Assembly: GCF_042651565.1 (NCBI RefSeq)
Contig: NZ_JBHSDF010000004.1
Length of the DNA stretch: 64,000 nt
From: Salinispirillum marinum
GTDB taxonomy: Bacteria; Pseudomonadota; Gammaproteobacteria; Pseudomonadales; Natronospirillaceae
Strand: one strand, 5' to 3'
The notes beneath the pieces were generated by a model that was given only the letters and a program-made list of their open reading frames with translations, was not told where the DNA came from and ran no database searches. Position numbers and translations under genes: made by a program. Below are positions 1 to 8,455 of this stretch, piece after piece (position 1 is the first letter of the stretch; each line of letters starts with the position of its first letter).

Positions 1-2
1 AA

Positions 3-77
3 CCCGACGCGGTGCTGCAAATCAGCGAAGTCAGCCCCTTCCAAAGTGCTGCCGGTAGTCGCCGCAAAGGCAACTGA
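3..77 (+). CDS. C-terminal end of an unidentified protein (partial)
   Basis: One frame stays open from the left edge and closes with TGA at 75-77. It gives a 24-residue tail ending in a basic SRRKGN stretch. The other two frames also stop nearby, so the frame choice rests only on the tail looking natural and on the 22-base gap to the next gene on the same strand. The product cannot be recognised from so little sequence. Confidence 0.35.
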   Translation, partial: PDAVLQISEVSPFQSAAGSRRKGN

Positions 78-99
78 GGCCTGAGGCCAACGGTTATAA

Positions 100-1248
100 A
101 TGCCAGAAAACAACAACATTGAGACCCAATTCCAGAGTATCCACCGAACTCTGGAATTGCGGCGCTCGCCGTTTCCGCATCATCCGGCCCTGCGGGCGTG
201 GGATGCCGCCGATGAATATCTACTTGCTCAAGCCGCCGAACAAAGCCCCAATGGCCGTTGGGCTATTGTTAATGACAGCTTTGGCGCCCTTACACTCGGT
301 TTAGCAACACAAGCACCCGTTCTATGGTATGACAGCGCCGTCGAAGCCGACGCGTTGGTAGATAATGCCATCCGAAACGGCATACCAACACCCCAGCATC
401 ACGCGCAGTCAGAGCCCCTGCCCAACGATGTCGACGGCGTCCTGCTTAAATTACCCCGCAGCAGTGCATTATTGGACTGGCAACTGGCCCAGATCAATCA
501 GCAGCTACCCGCCGGTAGGCCCCTGCTATTAGGCGGTATGTTAAAGCACGTGACACCCGCTGACCTTGCTGTCCTAGGCGCTCGGTTGGACGGCCTGGCA
601 GCATCGCGTATTGTTAAAAAAGCCCGAACTTGGCAGGCCGTGACCTCTTCACGCAGCGAAATACCCTCTATTCAACACGTCAAGATCAGTGAGCCGGAGG
701 TGGTATTGCATCATCGGGCGGGTGTCTTTTCCCCAAAACGACTGGACCCCGGCGCGGCCTGTTTGCTGGGCTATTTGGCCGACATCGAGCGCCGCACACA
801 GGGTGAAGATGCGCAGATTATTGACCTGTGTTGTGGCAGTGGAATACTCGGTTTGGCCTGGTTGCTGCGCCACCCGAGTCATCATTTACTGAGTACCGAT
901 GCGTCCGTTGCGGCGGTCACCAGCGCCGAACTGACGCTGGCCGCCAATGCACCGAGGACCGCTTCATGGTCCGTTCGCTTAGGCGATGGCCTGCACGGCC
1001 TAGATACGCGGAGTGCGGATGTCATTCTTTGTAACCCGCCGTTTCATCAGGCCGACACGGTCACCACCGATGTGGCGCGCGACCTGTTTACCCAAGCGAG
1101 CGGCGTACTGCGAACGGATGGGCAGTTCGTGGTGGTGGGCAATCGCCATTTGGGCTACCACGCCCTGCTGAAACACAGCTTCAAGCAGGTACGCACCATC
1201 AGCCAAGACAAGCGTTTCGTTGTCTTGGTGGCAACCCAGCCTAGGTGA
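100..1248 (+). CDS. rlmG: 23S rRNA (guanine(1835)-N(2))-methyltransferase RlmG
   Basis: Predicted SAM-dependent enzyme that makes m2G1835 in 23S rRNA. The 382-residue length fits RlmG (about 378) better than the shorter RsmC. The N-terminal half carries the degenerate methyltransferase-like domain of this family, with AWDAADEYLL near residue 33 and NDSFGAL near 58, both close to E. coli RlmG as I remember it. The catalytic half has the SAM-binding motif DLCCGSGILG near 242 and the base-binding motif NPPF near 312, followed by an RlmG-like NRHLGYHALLK segment near 350. It ends 13 bases before the convergent peroxiredoxin-like gene, so the two probably share a termination region. Confidence 0.9.
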   Translation: MPENNNIETQFQSIHRTLELRRSPFPHHPALRAWDAADEYLLAQAAEQSPNGRWAIVNDSFGALTLGLATQAPVLWYDSAVEADALVDNAIRNGIPTPQHHAQSEPLPNDVDGVLLKLPRSSALLDWQLAQINQQLPAGRPLLLGGMLKHVTPADLAVLGARLDGLAASRIVKKARTWQAVTSSRSEIPSIQHVKISEPEVVLHHRAGVFSPKRLDPGAACLLGYLADIERRTQGEDAQIIDLCCGSGILGLAWLLRHPSHHLLSTDASVAAVTSAELTLAANAPRTASWSVRLGDGLHGLDTRSADVILCNPPFHQADTVTTDVARDLFTQASGVLRTDGQFVVVGNRHLGYHALLKHSFKQVRTISQDKRFVVLVATQPR

Positions 1249-1261
1249 TTAAGGCTCGCAG

Positions 1262-1792
1262 CTACTGCAACTCACCACGCGCCGGATAGTCCTTCTCCAA
1301 TACGAAGTCGATGGTTTTCAACAATGCGGGAAAATCCGGGCGACTGAACGGCATGGTTTGTACGGTGCTGAAATACAAGGTGCCATCTGGACGGACGAGA
1401 AACAAGCCAGGCTCGGAGAACTCGGCGGGTTCCTCAATGCCAATGGAGGTTTTGCCTTTACCCGCCGAACGGAATAAGCCCCATTGCCGTGCTGCGTCAG
1501 CCGTTAAACCATAGCCCAACCGTAACGCCCCAAGTTTTAACTTGTCGTGCGTCGCTTGCGCACGCTCTGCCGAGTCACTGCTCAAGGCCAGAACAGACAC
1601 GCCGCGCGCTGTGAACTCATCATGCAATTCATTCAGCGACCGAAGATAGCTCATGCAAATTGGGCAATGATGACCGCGATAAAACACCAATAACGTAAAG
1701 TTCTCGGCCGTTTCATGCGCAAGATCAAAGGACTCATGGCCAAAGAGTGGCACCTGTAAAGCGGGAACGGGTTGGCGTGGTATTAAGCTCAT
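1262..1792 (-). CDS. peroxiredoxin-like (AhpC/TSA family) protein
   Basis: A 176-residue thioredoxin-fold protein of the redoxin/AhpC-TSA type. The active-site segment FYRGHHCPICMSYL places two cysteines at residues 43 and 46 (CxxC). This looks more like a thioredoxin-like reductant than a classical 2-Cys peroxiredoxin, whose cysteines lie far apart. The ATG at 1792 was chosen because GGAG sits nine bases upstream; a TTG at 1807 in the same frame would place that Shine-Dalgarno inside the gene. It is divergent from an AraC-type regulator across a 128-base gap, a common regulator-target arrangement. The substrate is unknown; an organic peroxide or a disulfide partner are both possible. Confidence 0.75.
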   Translation of the reverse strand: MSLIPRQPVPALQVPLFGHESFDLAHETAENFTLLVFYRGHHCPICMSYLRSLNELHDEFTARGVSVLALSSDSAERAQATHDKLKLGALRLGYGLTADAARQWGLFRSAGKGKTSIGIEEPAEFSEPGLFLVRPDGTLYFSTVQTMPFSRPDFPALLKTIDFVLEKDYPARGELQ

Positions 1793-1920
1793 CTGTCGTT
1801 TCTCCAAATAGATGATGGAAGATCAAACACCCTAGGTGCAGGATCATGCTCAGAATCATAGTGAACTTATCGATCTATTATGTTCTTATTACCTAACCTT
1901 TCGTTTGAATCGGTGACTTT

Positions 1921-2628
1921 ATGGATCGTCTGACGACGCTGTTACGTTTATCACTGCCACTCATTACCCATGACCCGGCCAAAGCAGCGGGCTTTCTGAT
2001 CTTGGATCATCACGCGAAAACGATCTACTGGCGACAACGGGCCCGGCCAGATGAGCAGTCGCTGGCCATTCTCTTTCAACACCCGCATGCACCGTTGGCC
2101 TATGCCCTAACCGATAATCTTCGCATGTCATGGGCCGAGAATCCTGATCTGTCCGCGCTGGTTGGGCTATTGTCGACCGAGTTGAACAGCTCGCGGTGTG
2201 GCGGGGGCATGATGCTACAACATCTGACGGAGGTAATACTGATTCAGTTATTGCGCACGGTTTTGGAGCAACAACAGGCACCGGACGGTTTGCTGGCCGG
2301 TTTGGCGCACCCGCAGATTGCGCGCGCCTTGGTGGCACTGCACGATCATCCAGAGCAAGGTTGGACCGTTGAACGGCTGGCTGACCATGCGGCGATGTCA
2401 CGTTCGTCATTTATTGAGCATTTTCGGCGCGTCATCGGTGAGCCACCGGGCAGCTATATCGCGCATTGGAAGCTGCACACGGCACAGCGTCTGCTCAATC
2501 AGGGCAGCAGTGTCGCGGCCGCGGCGCGTCATGCCGGTTATTCAGGACCAACGGCACTGACCCGGGCCTATCGCCAGCATTTTGGCTGCGCACCTAAGCA
2601 TCATAAGGCGCAGCCTGTTTTGGCATAG
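1921..2628 (+). CDS. AraC-family transcriptional regulator
   Basis: A 235-residue regulator. The N-terminal half (about 1-125) resembles the AraC-type cupin_6 ligand-binding domain. The C-terminal part (about 135-225) is the double helix-turn-helix domain: VERLADHAAMSRSSFIEHF forms the first HTH and AARHAGYSGPTALTRAYRQHFG the second, including the usual YxxxF-G-P ending. It is divergent from the peroxiredoxin-like gene, which is therefore its most likely target; that link is inference. No operator repeat is obvious in 1793-1920. The convergent spy-like gene lies downstream, separated by a terminator that faces the minus strand. Confidence 0.88.
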   Translation: MDRLTTLLRLSLPLITHDPAKAAGFLILDHHAKTIYWRQRARPDEQSLAILFQHPHAPLAYALTDNLRMSWAENPDLSALVGLLSTELNSSRCGGGMMLQHLTEVILIQLLRTVLEQQQAPDGLLAGLAHPQIARALVALHDHPEQGWTVERLADHAAMSRSSFIEHFRRVIGEPPGSYIAHWKLHTAQRLLNQGSSVAAAARHAGYSGPTALTRAYRQHFGCAPKHHKAQPVLA

Positions 2629-2645
2629 ACCGTGGCTTTCTCTTG

Positions 2646-2668
2646 AAAAAAGCCGCCCGGTGGGCGGC
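2646..2668 (-). terminator. Rho-independent terminator of the spy-like gene
   Basis: A GC-only stem, GCCGCCC / GGGCGGC with a three-base loop (2652-2668), is followed on the minus strand by six T residues (2646-2651). The orientation fits termination of the minus-strand gene that stops at 2712. There is no U-tract on the plus-strand side, so araC is not clearly terminated by it. Confidence 0.85.
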
Positions 2669-2711
2669 AAACGGGATGAATCTCAAACATTAGTTCTTCA
2701 AGCAGGGTCTG

Positions 2712-3182
2712 CTAAATTTCAGCGCCATGATGGCCACCGCCCATGCGTCCACCACGCATGTGCCCGTCTCGGCCAGGCGAAGGCATGTGGGCGTTCATGT
2801 AGGTCAATAACCCTTCAATTTGCTCGGGGCGCAATACCGTTCCTAATTCGTCGGCCAACAGGGTATTGATCTGCGCGCGACGTGCCGTGATTTCTTCGGC
2901 GCTAGGACGCGTGCGCTCGGCGCGCGGCGTTTCCTTCATTTCAGTCCGCATAGCATCGCGTTGTTCAGTCATGATGCGGCGGATGATCTCATGCGCTTGT
3001 ACTTGCTGTTCTTCCGTAATATCCAATTGATCGGCAATATAGCTCATGGACATGCCACCGCGTTGTCCGTGGCGCTGGCCATCTCGTTGTCCATCGTGCG
3101 CCATGGCCTGGGATGAACCAATGGCCATGAATAAGCCCAGCGTGGCAGCCAATAGAGATTTTGCATAACGTGTTGTCTTCAT
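2712..3182 (-). CDS. spy: Spy/CpxP-family periplasmic chaperone
   Basis: A 156-residue protein with a signal peptide (residues 1-28, cleavage after SSQAMA) and a small helical LTxxQ-type body: LDITEEQQ near residue 53 and LRPEQIEGLL near 113. These are signatures of Spy and CpxP, ATP-independent periplasmic chaperones. The mature N-terminus has repeated DGQR/HGQR units and the C-terminus is rich in Met, His and Gly (HMRGGRMGGGHHG), which could bind metal. The ATG at 3182 has AGGAG seven bases upstream; an earlier in-frame start would spoil the signal peptide. It lies 160 bases downstream of baeR on the same strand. In E. coli spy is a direct BaeR target, so control by the neighbouring BaeSR pair is a reasonable inference. 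Confidence 0.8.
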   Translation of the reverse strand: MKTTRYAKSLLAATLGLFMAIGSSQAMAHDGQRDGQRHGQRGGMSMSYIADQLDITEEQQVQAHEIIRRIMTEQRDAMRTEMKETPRAERTRPSAEEITARRAQINTLLADELGTVLRPEQIEGLLTYMNAHMPSPGRDGHMRGGRMGGGHHGAEI

Positions 3183-3314
3183 GATAACGCTCCTAGTCAT
3201 TGAAAGGTCGCCGAAGGTCATTCCGGTGTGGAACGCACGATGACGATGAGGACATCATCAACGCTAAAAGCGCAGAGAATATGGAGGGAATGTGCATGAC
3301 ACCACTTTTACACA

Positions 3315-3330
3315 CCCTGCGCTCGCAGGG
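3315..3330. repeat. 16-base perfect hairpin between baeR and spy
   Basis: CCCTGCG-CT-CGCAGGG is a seven-base-pair stem with a two-base loop, just beyond the baeR stop codon (3343). No T-run follows in the baeR direction, so it is not a canonical intrinsic terminator. It may be an attenuating hairpin, an mRNA 3' end or a protein-binding palindrome in front of spy. Confidence 0.5.
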
Positions 3331-3342
3331 CGCTTAACGGCC

Positions 3343-4050
3343 TTATGGCGTGGGCTCGTACTTGTATCCCGCGCCATACACCGAACGCACGTACTGATGC
3401 TCAGCATTCAGTGCGTTCAGTTTCCGTCGCAGGTTCTTGATATGGCTATCAATGGTACGATCATTGACTAGGCGCCGGTCGGGATAGGCTTGGTCCATCA
3501 GTTGTTCGCGGGTGAAAATACGTCCGGGTGACCCCACCATCACTTGCAGCAAGCGCATTTCTACCGCTGTCAATTCCACGCGCCGCTCGCCCACGCGCAA
3601 CAGGTTATGATTAGGCTCAACCACCAAATCGAGCGAAAATGGAGCCGTAGACACTTCTGCCGTCAGGGCCGTGCGGCGCAGCACGGCTTTAACGCGCGCT
3701 ACGATTTCGCGTGGGCTGTAGGGCTTACAGACATAGTCGTCAGCGCCCAGTTCCAAGCCCAACAAGCGGTCTATTTCTTCTACCCGCGCCGTGGTCATGA
3801 TGATGGGCGTTTGGTGAAGCGTGCGGCTGTGTGGTTGATGCTGTTGGCGAATTTGTCGACACAACGTCATACCATCAATGTTCGGCAACATTAAGTCCAG
3901 AATGACCAAGTCCGTTGCGTGTTCCGCCAACCATGGCATGACGTCCGCTCCGTCGCCACAGATGTGGGTATCGAAACCATCACGCCGCAAATAGTCACTT
4001 AAAACCTGCGCCAGCTTGGGCTCATCTTCCACAATCAATATATGCGCCAT
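3343..4050 (-). CDS. baeR: OmpR-family response regulator BaeR
   Basis: A 235-residue regulator with an N-terminal receiver domain (acidic pair E9/D10, phosphoacceptor D52 in ILDLMLP) and a C-terminal winged helix (about 145-235). Two stretches point to BaeR within the OmpR family: EEIDRLLGLELGADDYVCKP and DRTIDSHIKNLRRKL. Relative to E. coli BaeR there is a short insertion (QQHQPHSRTLHQ) after the second receiver helix. The ATG at 4050 begins MAHILIVEDEP; the upstream in-frame extension would overlap baeS and is not needed. It starts 11 bases after the baeS stop, so the kinase and regulator are co-transcribed. The likely role is activation of envelope-stress genes, including the adjacent spy. 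Confidence 0.88.
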   Translation of the reverse strand: MAHILIVEDEPKLAQVLSDYLRRDGFDTHICGDGADVMPWLAEHATDLVILDLMLPNIDGMTLCRQIRQQHQPHSRTLHQTPIIMTTARVEEIDRLLGLELGADDYVCKPYSPREIVARVKAVLRRTALTAEVSTAPFSLDLVVEPNHNLLRVGERRVELTAVEMRLLQVMVGSPGRIFTREQLMDQAYPDRRLVNDRTIDSHIKNLRRKLNALNAEHQYVRSVYGAGYKYEPTP

Positions 4051-4061
4051 CGTTAAGTTCC

Positions 4062-5471
4062 TTATTCTGCCGCCGCAGCTTTGCCCGCATCGAGGCGCGG
4101 CAGGCGGATACAAACACTCAAACCGCCAAGGTTAGACGTCTTGGCTGTCACCGAGCCGCCATGCGCCTGCACCACGCTGTGCACAATCGCCAAGCCCAAA
4201 CCCGAACCACCGGATTCCCGGTTGCGGGATGCGTCGACCCGATAAAGGCGGTCAAAAATCTTGGCCAACTCTTCTTCTGGCACGCCAGGTGACGAATCAC
4301 TCCATTCGAGGATGACCGCATCGGCTGTTTGGTTAAGACGCAGGCGCAAATATCCCGGCCGCTCAGCACTGGCGGTGGTGTACTTCACGCTGTTCGACAA
4401 CAAATTGGTCCAGAGCTGGGTTAAACGTTGCGCATCACCCTGAATCAACACGGGCGTGGTGGGCAACTCGTCCAATAACTGCACATGATGCTGAACCAAG
4501 CTGGTACTGTGTTGCGCCAACATGGCGCGCAAATGAGCAATCAGGTCCAACGATGTAAAGCGGTAACTCAAAGCGCCCACGTCAGAAAGCGACAATTGGT
4601 GCAGGTCATTGACCAAGTCGTTCAAGCGCGCAATCTCTTGTTGCAAGGACGTAACGGCGTCTGCATCCAAGGGTCGAATGCCGTCTTGCAAGGCTTCCAA
4701 CTCGCTTTTTAGAACGGCAATGGGCGTGCGCAGTTCATGCGATATGTCGGCAATCCATTGTTGTCGTGCTTGCAGGTTATGCTGCAGCACGTTGGCCAAC
4801 CGATTAAAATCATGTGCCAAATCGGCCAGTTCATCCGAACCTCGTACCGGCAATTGAACGTTGTAGTCGCCTTGGGTCAACGCATGAGTGGCTTGTTTCA
4901 GGCGCGTTACCGGGCGTAATACCATCGCCGCCGCTGGAATACTGATCGCCGCGGCCAACATCAATGCCACCAGTCCAACCCAGCGGGTTTGGCGGCGGTG
5001 TTGATCGGCAAATACGCCATCGAGTTCAGACATCAACCGCTGTTGATTGGGAAATCCCAGGCTGCCTACGGTTACCCCGTCACTCACAATGGGTATCCAA
5101 CTCATCGTGTTGGCGGGTGCCGGGCTGCCCAGCAGGCGTTGGTCTTCAGCATCACGGACTTGTAAAAGGATAATGGCATTGCGCGATGACGGTGCAGGGC
5201 GGCCGTCCCGACGCGGCATCATCAGCGGTTGCTGCCAGCGCAGCCATTGCCGCGCGTCCGTCATCGTCAACCAGTCCCAGTTACCTTGTTGTGCGTATTC
5301 CTCCGCCAGCAACTCGGCCAAGGGTTCTAAACGCTGGCGCTGTGATGCTTCAACATAACGTGAAAAGCCGACATTAAAGACCCGTGTGTTCGCCCCTACA
5401 ATCGCCAGACTCAACAGCGTATTGGCGAGTAATATGACAGCAAACAACTTGTAACGGAGGCGAATTTTCAT
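4062..5471 (-). CDS. baeS: sensor histidine kinase BaeS
   Basis: A 469-residue inner-membrane kinase, nearly the length of E. coli BaeS (467). It has an N-terminal membrane helix (about 9-30), a periplasmic sensor with the BaeS-like stretch QRLEPLAELLAEEYAQQGNW, a second helix near 165-185, HAMP, then HisKA with SHELRTP (phosphoacceptor H245). The catalytic domain has N-box LWTNLLSNSVKYT, and G-boxes DSSPGVPEE and GGSGLGLAIV. It is predicted to phosphorylate BaeR, encoded immediately downstream. In E. coli the pair responds to envelope-damaging compounds such as indole, flavonoids and metals; the signal here is unknown. Confidence 0.88.
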   Translation of the reverse strand: MKIRLRYKLFAVILLANTLLSLAIVGANTRVFNVGFSRYVEASQRQRLEPLAELLAEEYAQQGNWDWLTMTDARQWLRWQQPLMMPRRDGRPAPSSRNAIILLQVRDAEDQRLLGSPAPANTMSWIPIVSDGVTVGSLGFPNQQRLMSELDGVFADQHRRQTRWVGLVALMLAAAISIPAAAMVLRPVTRLKQATHALTQGDYNVQLPVRGSDELADLAHDFNRLANVLQHNLQARQQWIADISHELRTPIAVLKSELEALQDGIRPLDADAVTSLQQEIARLNDLVNDLHQLSLSDVGALSYRFTSLDLIAHLRAMLAQHSTSLVQHHVQLLDELPTTPVLIQGDAQRLTQLWTNLLSNSVKYTTASAERPGYLRLRLNQTADAVILEWSDSSPGVPEEELAKIFDRLYRVDASRNRESGGSGLGLAIVHSVVQAHGGSVTAKTSNLGGLSVCIRLPRLDAGKAAAAE

Positions 5472-5542
5472 CGATTAAGAGACTTTGAGGCCGTGACAAC
5501 ACCCTATAATAAGGCATGAATGTGCACGCAATGTGCAGAACG

Positions 5543-6223
5543 TTAAGGTTGGAACTTACTGAGTGTGTGTTTCAAGCCTTCCAGCTCGATCGTAAAAACA
5601 TGCTCCAAGATACGTGCCTGTTCTTCCCGATTTGCCGAGGAAAACTGCGTTGGCCAGTTACCACAATGGGTCACGGCATCCACTACGCCAGTGCGCAGCA
5701 ACAAGGTAACACCGTGCACCAACGACCATGCACTGAACGAGGCTACAGCCTGCTGGTATTCGGTCAGCTCAAAACCTTCTTGGGCAAACATTTCCGACAT
5801 GGTGTTTTGCAAATGACGCTCGGCACAGCCTGCGGCCTGCATTAGGTCATTGGTAAAATATTCCGGTTCCGGCGTCCAGAAAAAGATCAGGTTAAAAATA
5901 CCGGGGTGGGTAAAGGCGAAATGCAAATAGGCCCGAGCCATAGCCCGCACCTTGCCTTCCGGGCTGGCGGGATCCGCCGCGCTCAGACTTTCATGCAAGG
6001 CCGCATCGAAGCGCTGAAAACCTTCCGTTTTCATTTCTACCATCAAGGCCATTTTATCGGCGAAGTGGTTATAGGCAGCGGTGGGCGTCACACCCACCGC
6101 TTTCGCTAAGGCACGCAAACTGAGTTCTTCTAACGATCCGGTTTCCAGCGCTTTAAAACCCGCGTCAATTAAGGCGGCTTTAAGATTGCCATGATGATAG
6201 GCGGATTTCTTCGGCTGGGTCAT
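5543..6223 (-). CDS. TetR-family regulator with WHG-type C-terminal domain
   Basis: A 226-residue repressor. The N-terminal HTH includes LSLRALAKAVGVTPTAAYNH (about residues 37-56), followed by FADKMALMVEM. The C-terminal half carries FSAWSLVHGVTLLL, the W-HG signature of the TetR_C WHG family. The ATG at 6223 was preferred over an upstream in-frame start. It is the last gene of a minus-strand run MMPL exporter - LolA-like - outer-membrane protein - tetR, with a 64-base gap in front. Autogenous control of this operon, through repeated TTTAC/GTAAA motifs upstream of the exporter, is the simplest model but is inferred. Confidence 0.85.
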   Translation of the reverse strand: MTQPKKSAYHHGNLKAALIDAGFKALETGSLEELSLRALAKAVGVTPTAAYNHFADKMALMVEMKTEGFQRFDAALHESLSAADPASPEGKVRAMARAYLHFAFTHPGIFNLIFFWTPEPEYFTNDLMQAAGCAERHLQNTMSEMFAQEGFELTEYQQAVASFSAWSLVHGVTLLLRTGVVDAVTHCGNWPTQFSSANREEQARILEHVFTIELEGLKHTLSKFQP

Positions 6224-6287
6224 ACAACTTCTCACTGCTGGAAACCGCTTTAGTTTAGCAGACTACGATACGCGGTGGCTAATGACC

Positions 6288-7625
6288 TTAAAACCCCAGA
6301 CGCAGGTTTAGCGTTATCGCATCGTTGTGCCGCGCCGGGTGCAGCATCTGTTCCTCGTCCCACGCATGGTACTCGACCAGACTGACCCCGACCGTGAGCG
6401 GATCGCTGGGCTTCCATTCCGCGTCCAGTCGCCCCAACAGCCCATCATTACCGGGCAGATTGACCGTTTGGGCGGTCAGGGTTAGCCGCTCGTTCCAGCC
6501 CGTCCAGCGCGTACGCAGCGACTGTGACCAGCGCCACGCATCGGCATCGACAGCCGCACCGTTGCGAGTGATACGCATTGTTCCGAGTTCTGCTGACACG
6601 GTTAAATTCGACCACCCGCTGTATTCAGCACCCACCATACTGCGCCATTCGTCTACCGATTCCCACGGTGCCAAGGCTTGTTCAGTGGGCAAATGAACAC
6701 CTTGATGCCAGGCTTGTTCCGTACGCCATAACCAGGATCCAAGCACCCATTGCGCACCGGCACCGACAACAGTGAGCGCTTCAGGCCGCAGAACGACTTG
6801 CTCAGGACCACTACCGCCAAAAGTCACGCTACGCACAGTGGGTGTGTACGCATTCAGGCTGGCAGCCATCACTTGCACATCCAACCCCGACCAGCGCTGT
6901 TGCCATCGGGCGGCCAAACCAACCCGTTGACTCGGTGTTTGAGTGGATAGACTGGCGCCGCTGGCGCGCAATTCTGCCAAGGCATCAAATTCGTCGAAAG
7001 GTCCTGCCAAACGGTCTGCTGCGGTAGCGTCCAACACCACCAGTTCCAGTGCATCTCGCCAGGTCATATGCAGTGCCGGAACCGGTAACCGAACCGTTTC
7101 CAGATCGGCCTGACCCGGCCAGCGCTGATCTCGTGGTGCCAACACATCGGTCACGGTCAGGCTCTCGGCTTCACCCCATGCAAAGGTTTGATACCCGGCC
7201 GTGAGCCACAGATCACCGGGTTGCCAGCGTACATAGCTATCATCCCAAAACCCCTGCCAACGCCGCGCATTAGCCTGTGCCGTGGTGAATTCGTAAGCGG
7301 ACCACAGCCCGGCATCGGCAACATCAGGCAACCAGTCGTGCGCAAGTGACCCCGCTGCACGCACCGAAACATCACCCCAGCGCCCGGTCACCTGACCATA
7401 GAGTGTTGATTCAAAACGGGTCAATGCTGCTTCATCGCGGCTGAATCCCGACGCTGGCGCTCGATACCCGAAGGCTGTTTTGTGCTGTGCCCAGCCGAGA
7501 AATTGCACCGGTCCAGATGGAGCCACAGGCGCACTGGCCGTGGTATCCACATCACCGAAGAAGTCATTCGCCTGCCCCGGCATGGCGAACGCCATGACCA
7601 AAGGCACGAGCCCAATACGTTTCAT
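6288..7625 (-). CDS. predicted outer-membrane beta-barrel protein of an MMPL/LolA-like operon
   Basis: A 445-residue exported protein with a short signal peptide (cleavage near MPGQA, residue 19), then alternating aromatic/polar strands rich in Trp and Tyr such as LWLTAGYQTFAWGEAESL. It ends LNLRLGF, the terminal-Phe signature of BAM-assembled barrels. No family can be named with certainty; DUF1302-like or unnamed barrels of RND/MMPL operons are the closest idea. Its ATG overlaps the stop of the LolA-like gene by one base (TAATG), so the two are translationally coupled. It probably forms the outer-membrane end of a lipid or hydrophobic-compound transport route with the two upstream genes. Confidence 0.7.
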   Translation of the reverse strand: MKRIGLVPLVMAFAMPGQANDFFGDVDTTASAPVAPSGPVQFLGWAQHKTAFGYRAPASGFSRDEAALTRFESTLYGQVTGRWGDVSVRAAGSLAHDWLPDVADAGLWSAYEFTTAQANARRWQGFWDDSYVRWQPGDLWLTAGYQTFAWGEAESLTVTDVLAPRDQRWPGQADLETVRLPVPALHMTWRDALELVVLDATAADRLAGPFDEFDALAELRASGASLSTQTPSQRVGLAARWQQRWSGLDVQVMAASLNAYTPTVRSVTFGGSGPEQVVLRPEALTVVGAGAQWVLGSWLWRTEQAWHQGVHLPTEQALAPWESVDEWRSMVGAEYSGWSNLTVSAELGTMRITRNGAAVDADAWRWSQSLRTRWTGWNERLTLTAQTVNLPGNDGLLGRLDAEWKPSDPLTVGVSLVEYHAWDEEQMLHPARHNDAITLNLRLGF

Positions 7626-8455
7626 TAATTGGCTCCTTGCTGCATGGCTTGCGTGGTAAACAGTGCAGGATCATTGTGTTCGTTGTAGCGTACGTCATGG
7701 ATCTGAAACACACTGGCGTGCTCACGGTTGCCATTTCTCGTGGTAATCATCTGAATGCGCTTGGCGGTCCAAATACCGTCAATTTCTTCCAGGTCGCGCG
7801 CTGAGAAATACTTCACCCGCCCGCCACGAGCGACCCAAATTTGCCCTTGAACTTGCACAAAGTTGTCTTGACGAATCCATAAATGTGAACGCTCATAGCC
7901 GGTTTCTGCCAGTACCCGATCACGAAATTCCGGCTTCGGGGTCGATTCAATCAACCAGGCAGGCGCACCATCCACCACTTCGCTGTCGCTTAACAGTCGG
8001 TAGTCGTACCACTCAAGGGTTGTACCGTTGAGATCGGAATAGGTGAAATCGCTGCCCATAAAGGAGCCGGAACGATCGCCTGCAGCAACCCGCCGGACTT
8101 GTTTCAGGGCGGGTAAGTACAACCAGGCCTCATCGTCGCTGGCGTCGTAGTCGTAACTTAAATACGCGGTTCCGGCGACATCGGTCGGTGAGAGAAAGAA
8201 GGTAACGCCCTTGGTGACGCCCTCTTCTTCTAAGGTTAACAAACGGAGGTCACGCACCCGTTCGCGGTTGTTGCGGTCAACCAAAATCAATTGCGCCCTG
8301 GATACCGATGAATCGCCGGTATAGCGTGTATCTACCCTTTCCATAATCTCTTGCGCGGTCAGGGTTTGGGCTTGTGTGCCACCCGCAACCATACCGGCTG
8401 CCAGCAAAAGACCACCCAGTGCCAATGACATTGTCTTGGATTTGAACATCAACAT
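7625..8455 (-). CDS. outer membrane lipoprotein-sorting (LolA-like) protein
   Basis: A 276-residue periplasmic protein. The signal peptide runs to about residue 29 (GGTQAQ). The mature part matches the LolA-like family PF17131: an early QEIMERVDTRY segment, then YLSYDYD, AWLYLPALKQVRRV and the FMGSDFTYSDL segment near 140. Such proteins have a LolA/LolB half-barrel fold and are typically encoded next to MMPL/RND exporters; they are thought to carry a lipid through the periplasm, though the ligand is generally unknown. The start overlaps the exporter stop in a TAATG arrangement. A second ATG six bases in (8449) could be used instead. Confidence 0.82.
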   Translation of the reverse strand: MLMFKSKTMSLALGGLLLAAGMVAGGTQAQTLTAQEIMERVDTRYTGDSSVSRAQLILVDRNNRERVRDLRLLTLEEEGVTKGVTFFLSPTDVAGTAYLSYDYDASDDEAWLYLPALKQVRRVAAGDRSGSFMGSDFTYSDLNGTTLEWYDYRLLSDSEVVDGAPAWLIESTPKPEFRDRVLAETGYERSHLWIRQDNFVQVQGQIWVARGGRVKYFSARDLEEIDGIWTAKRIQMITTRNGNREHASVFQIHDVRYNEHNDPALFTTQAMQQGAN

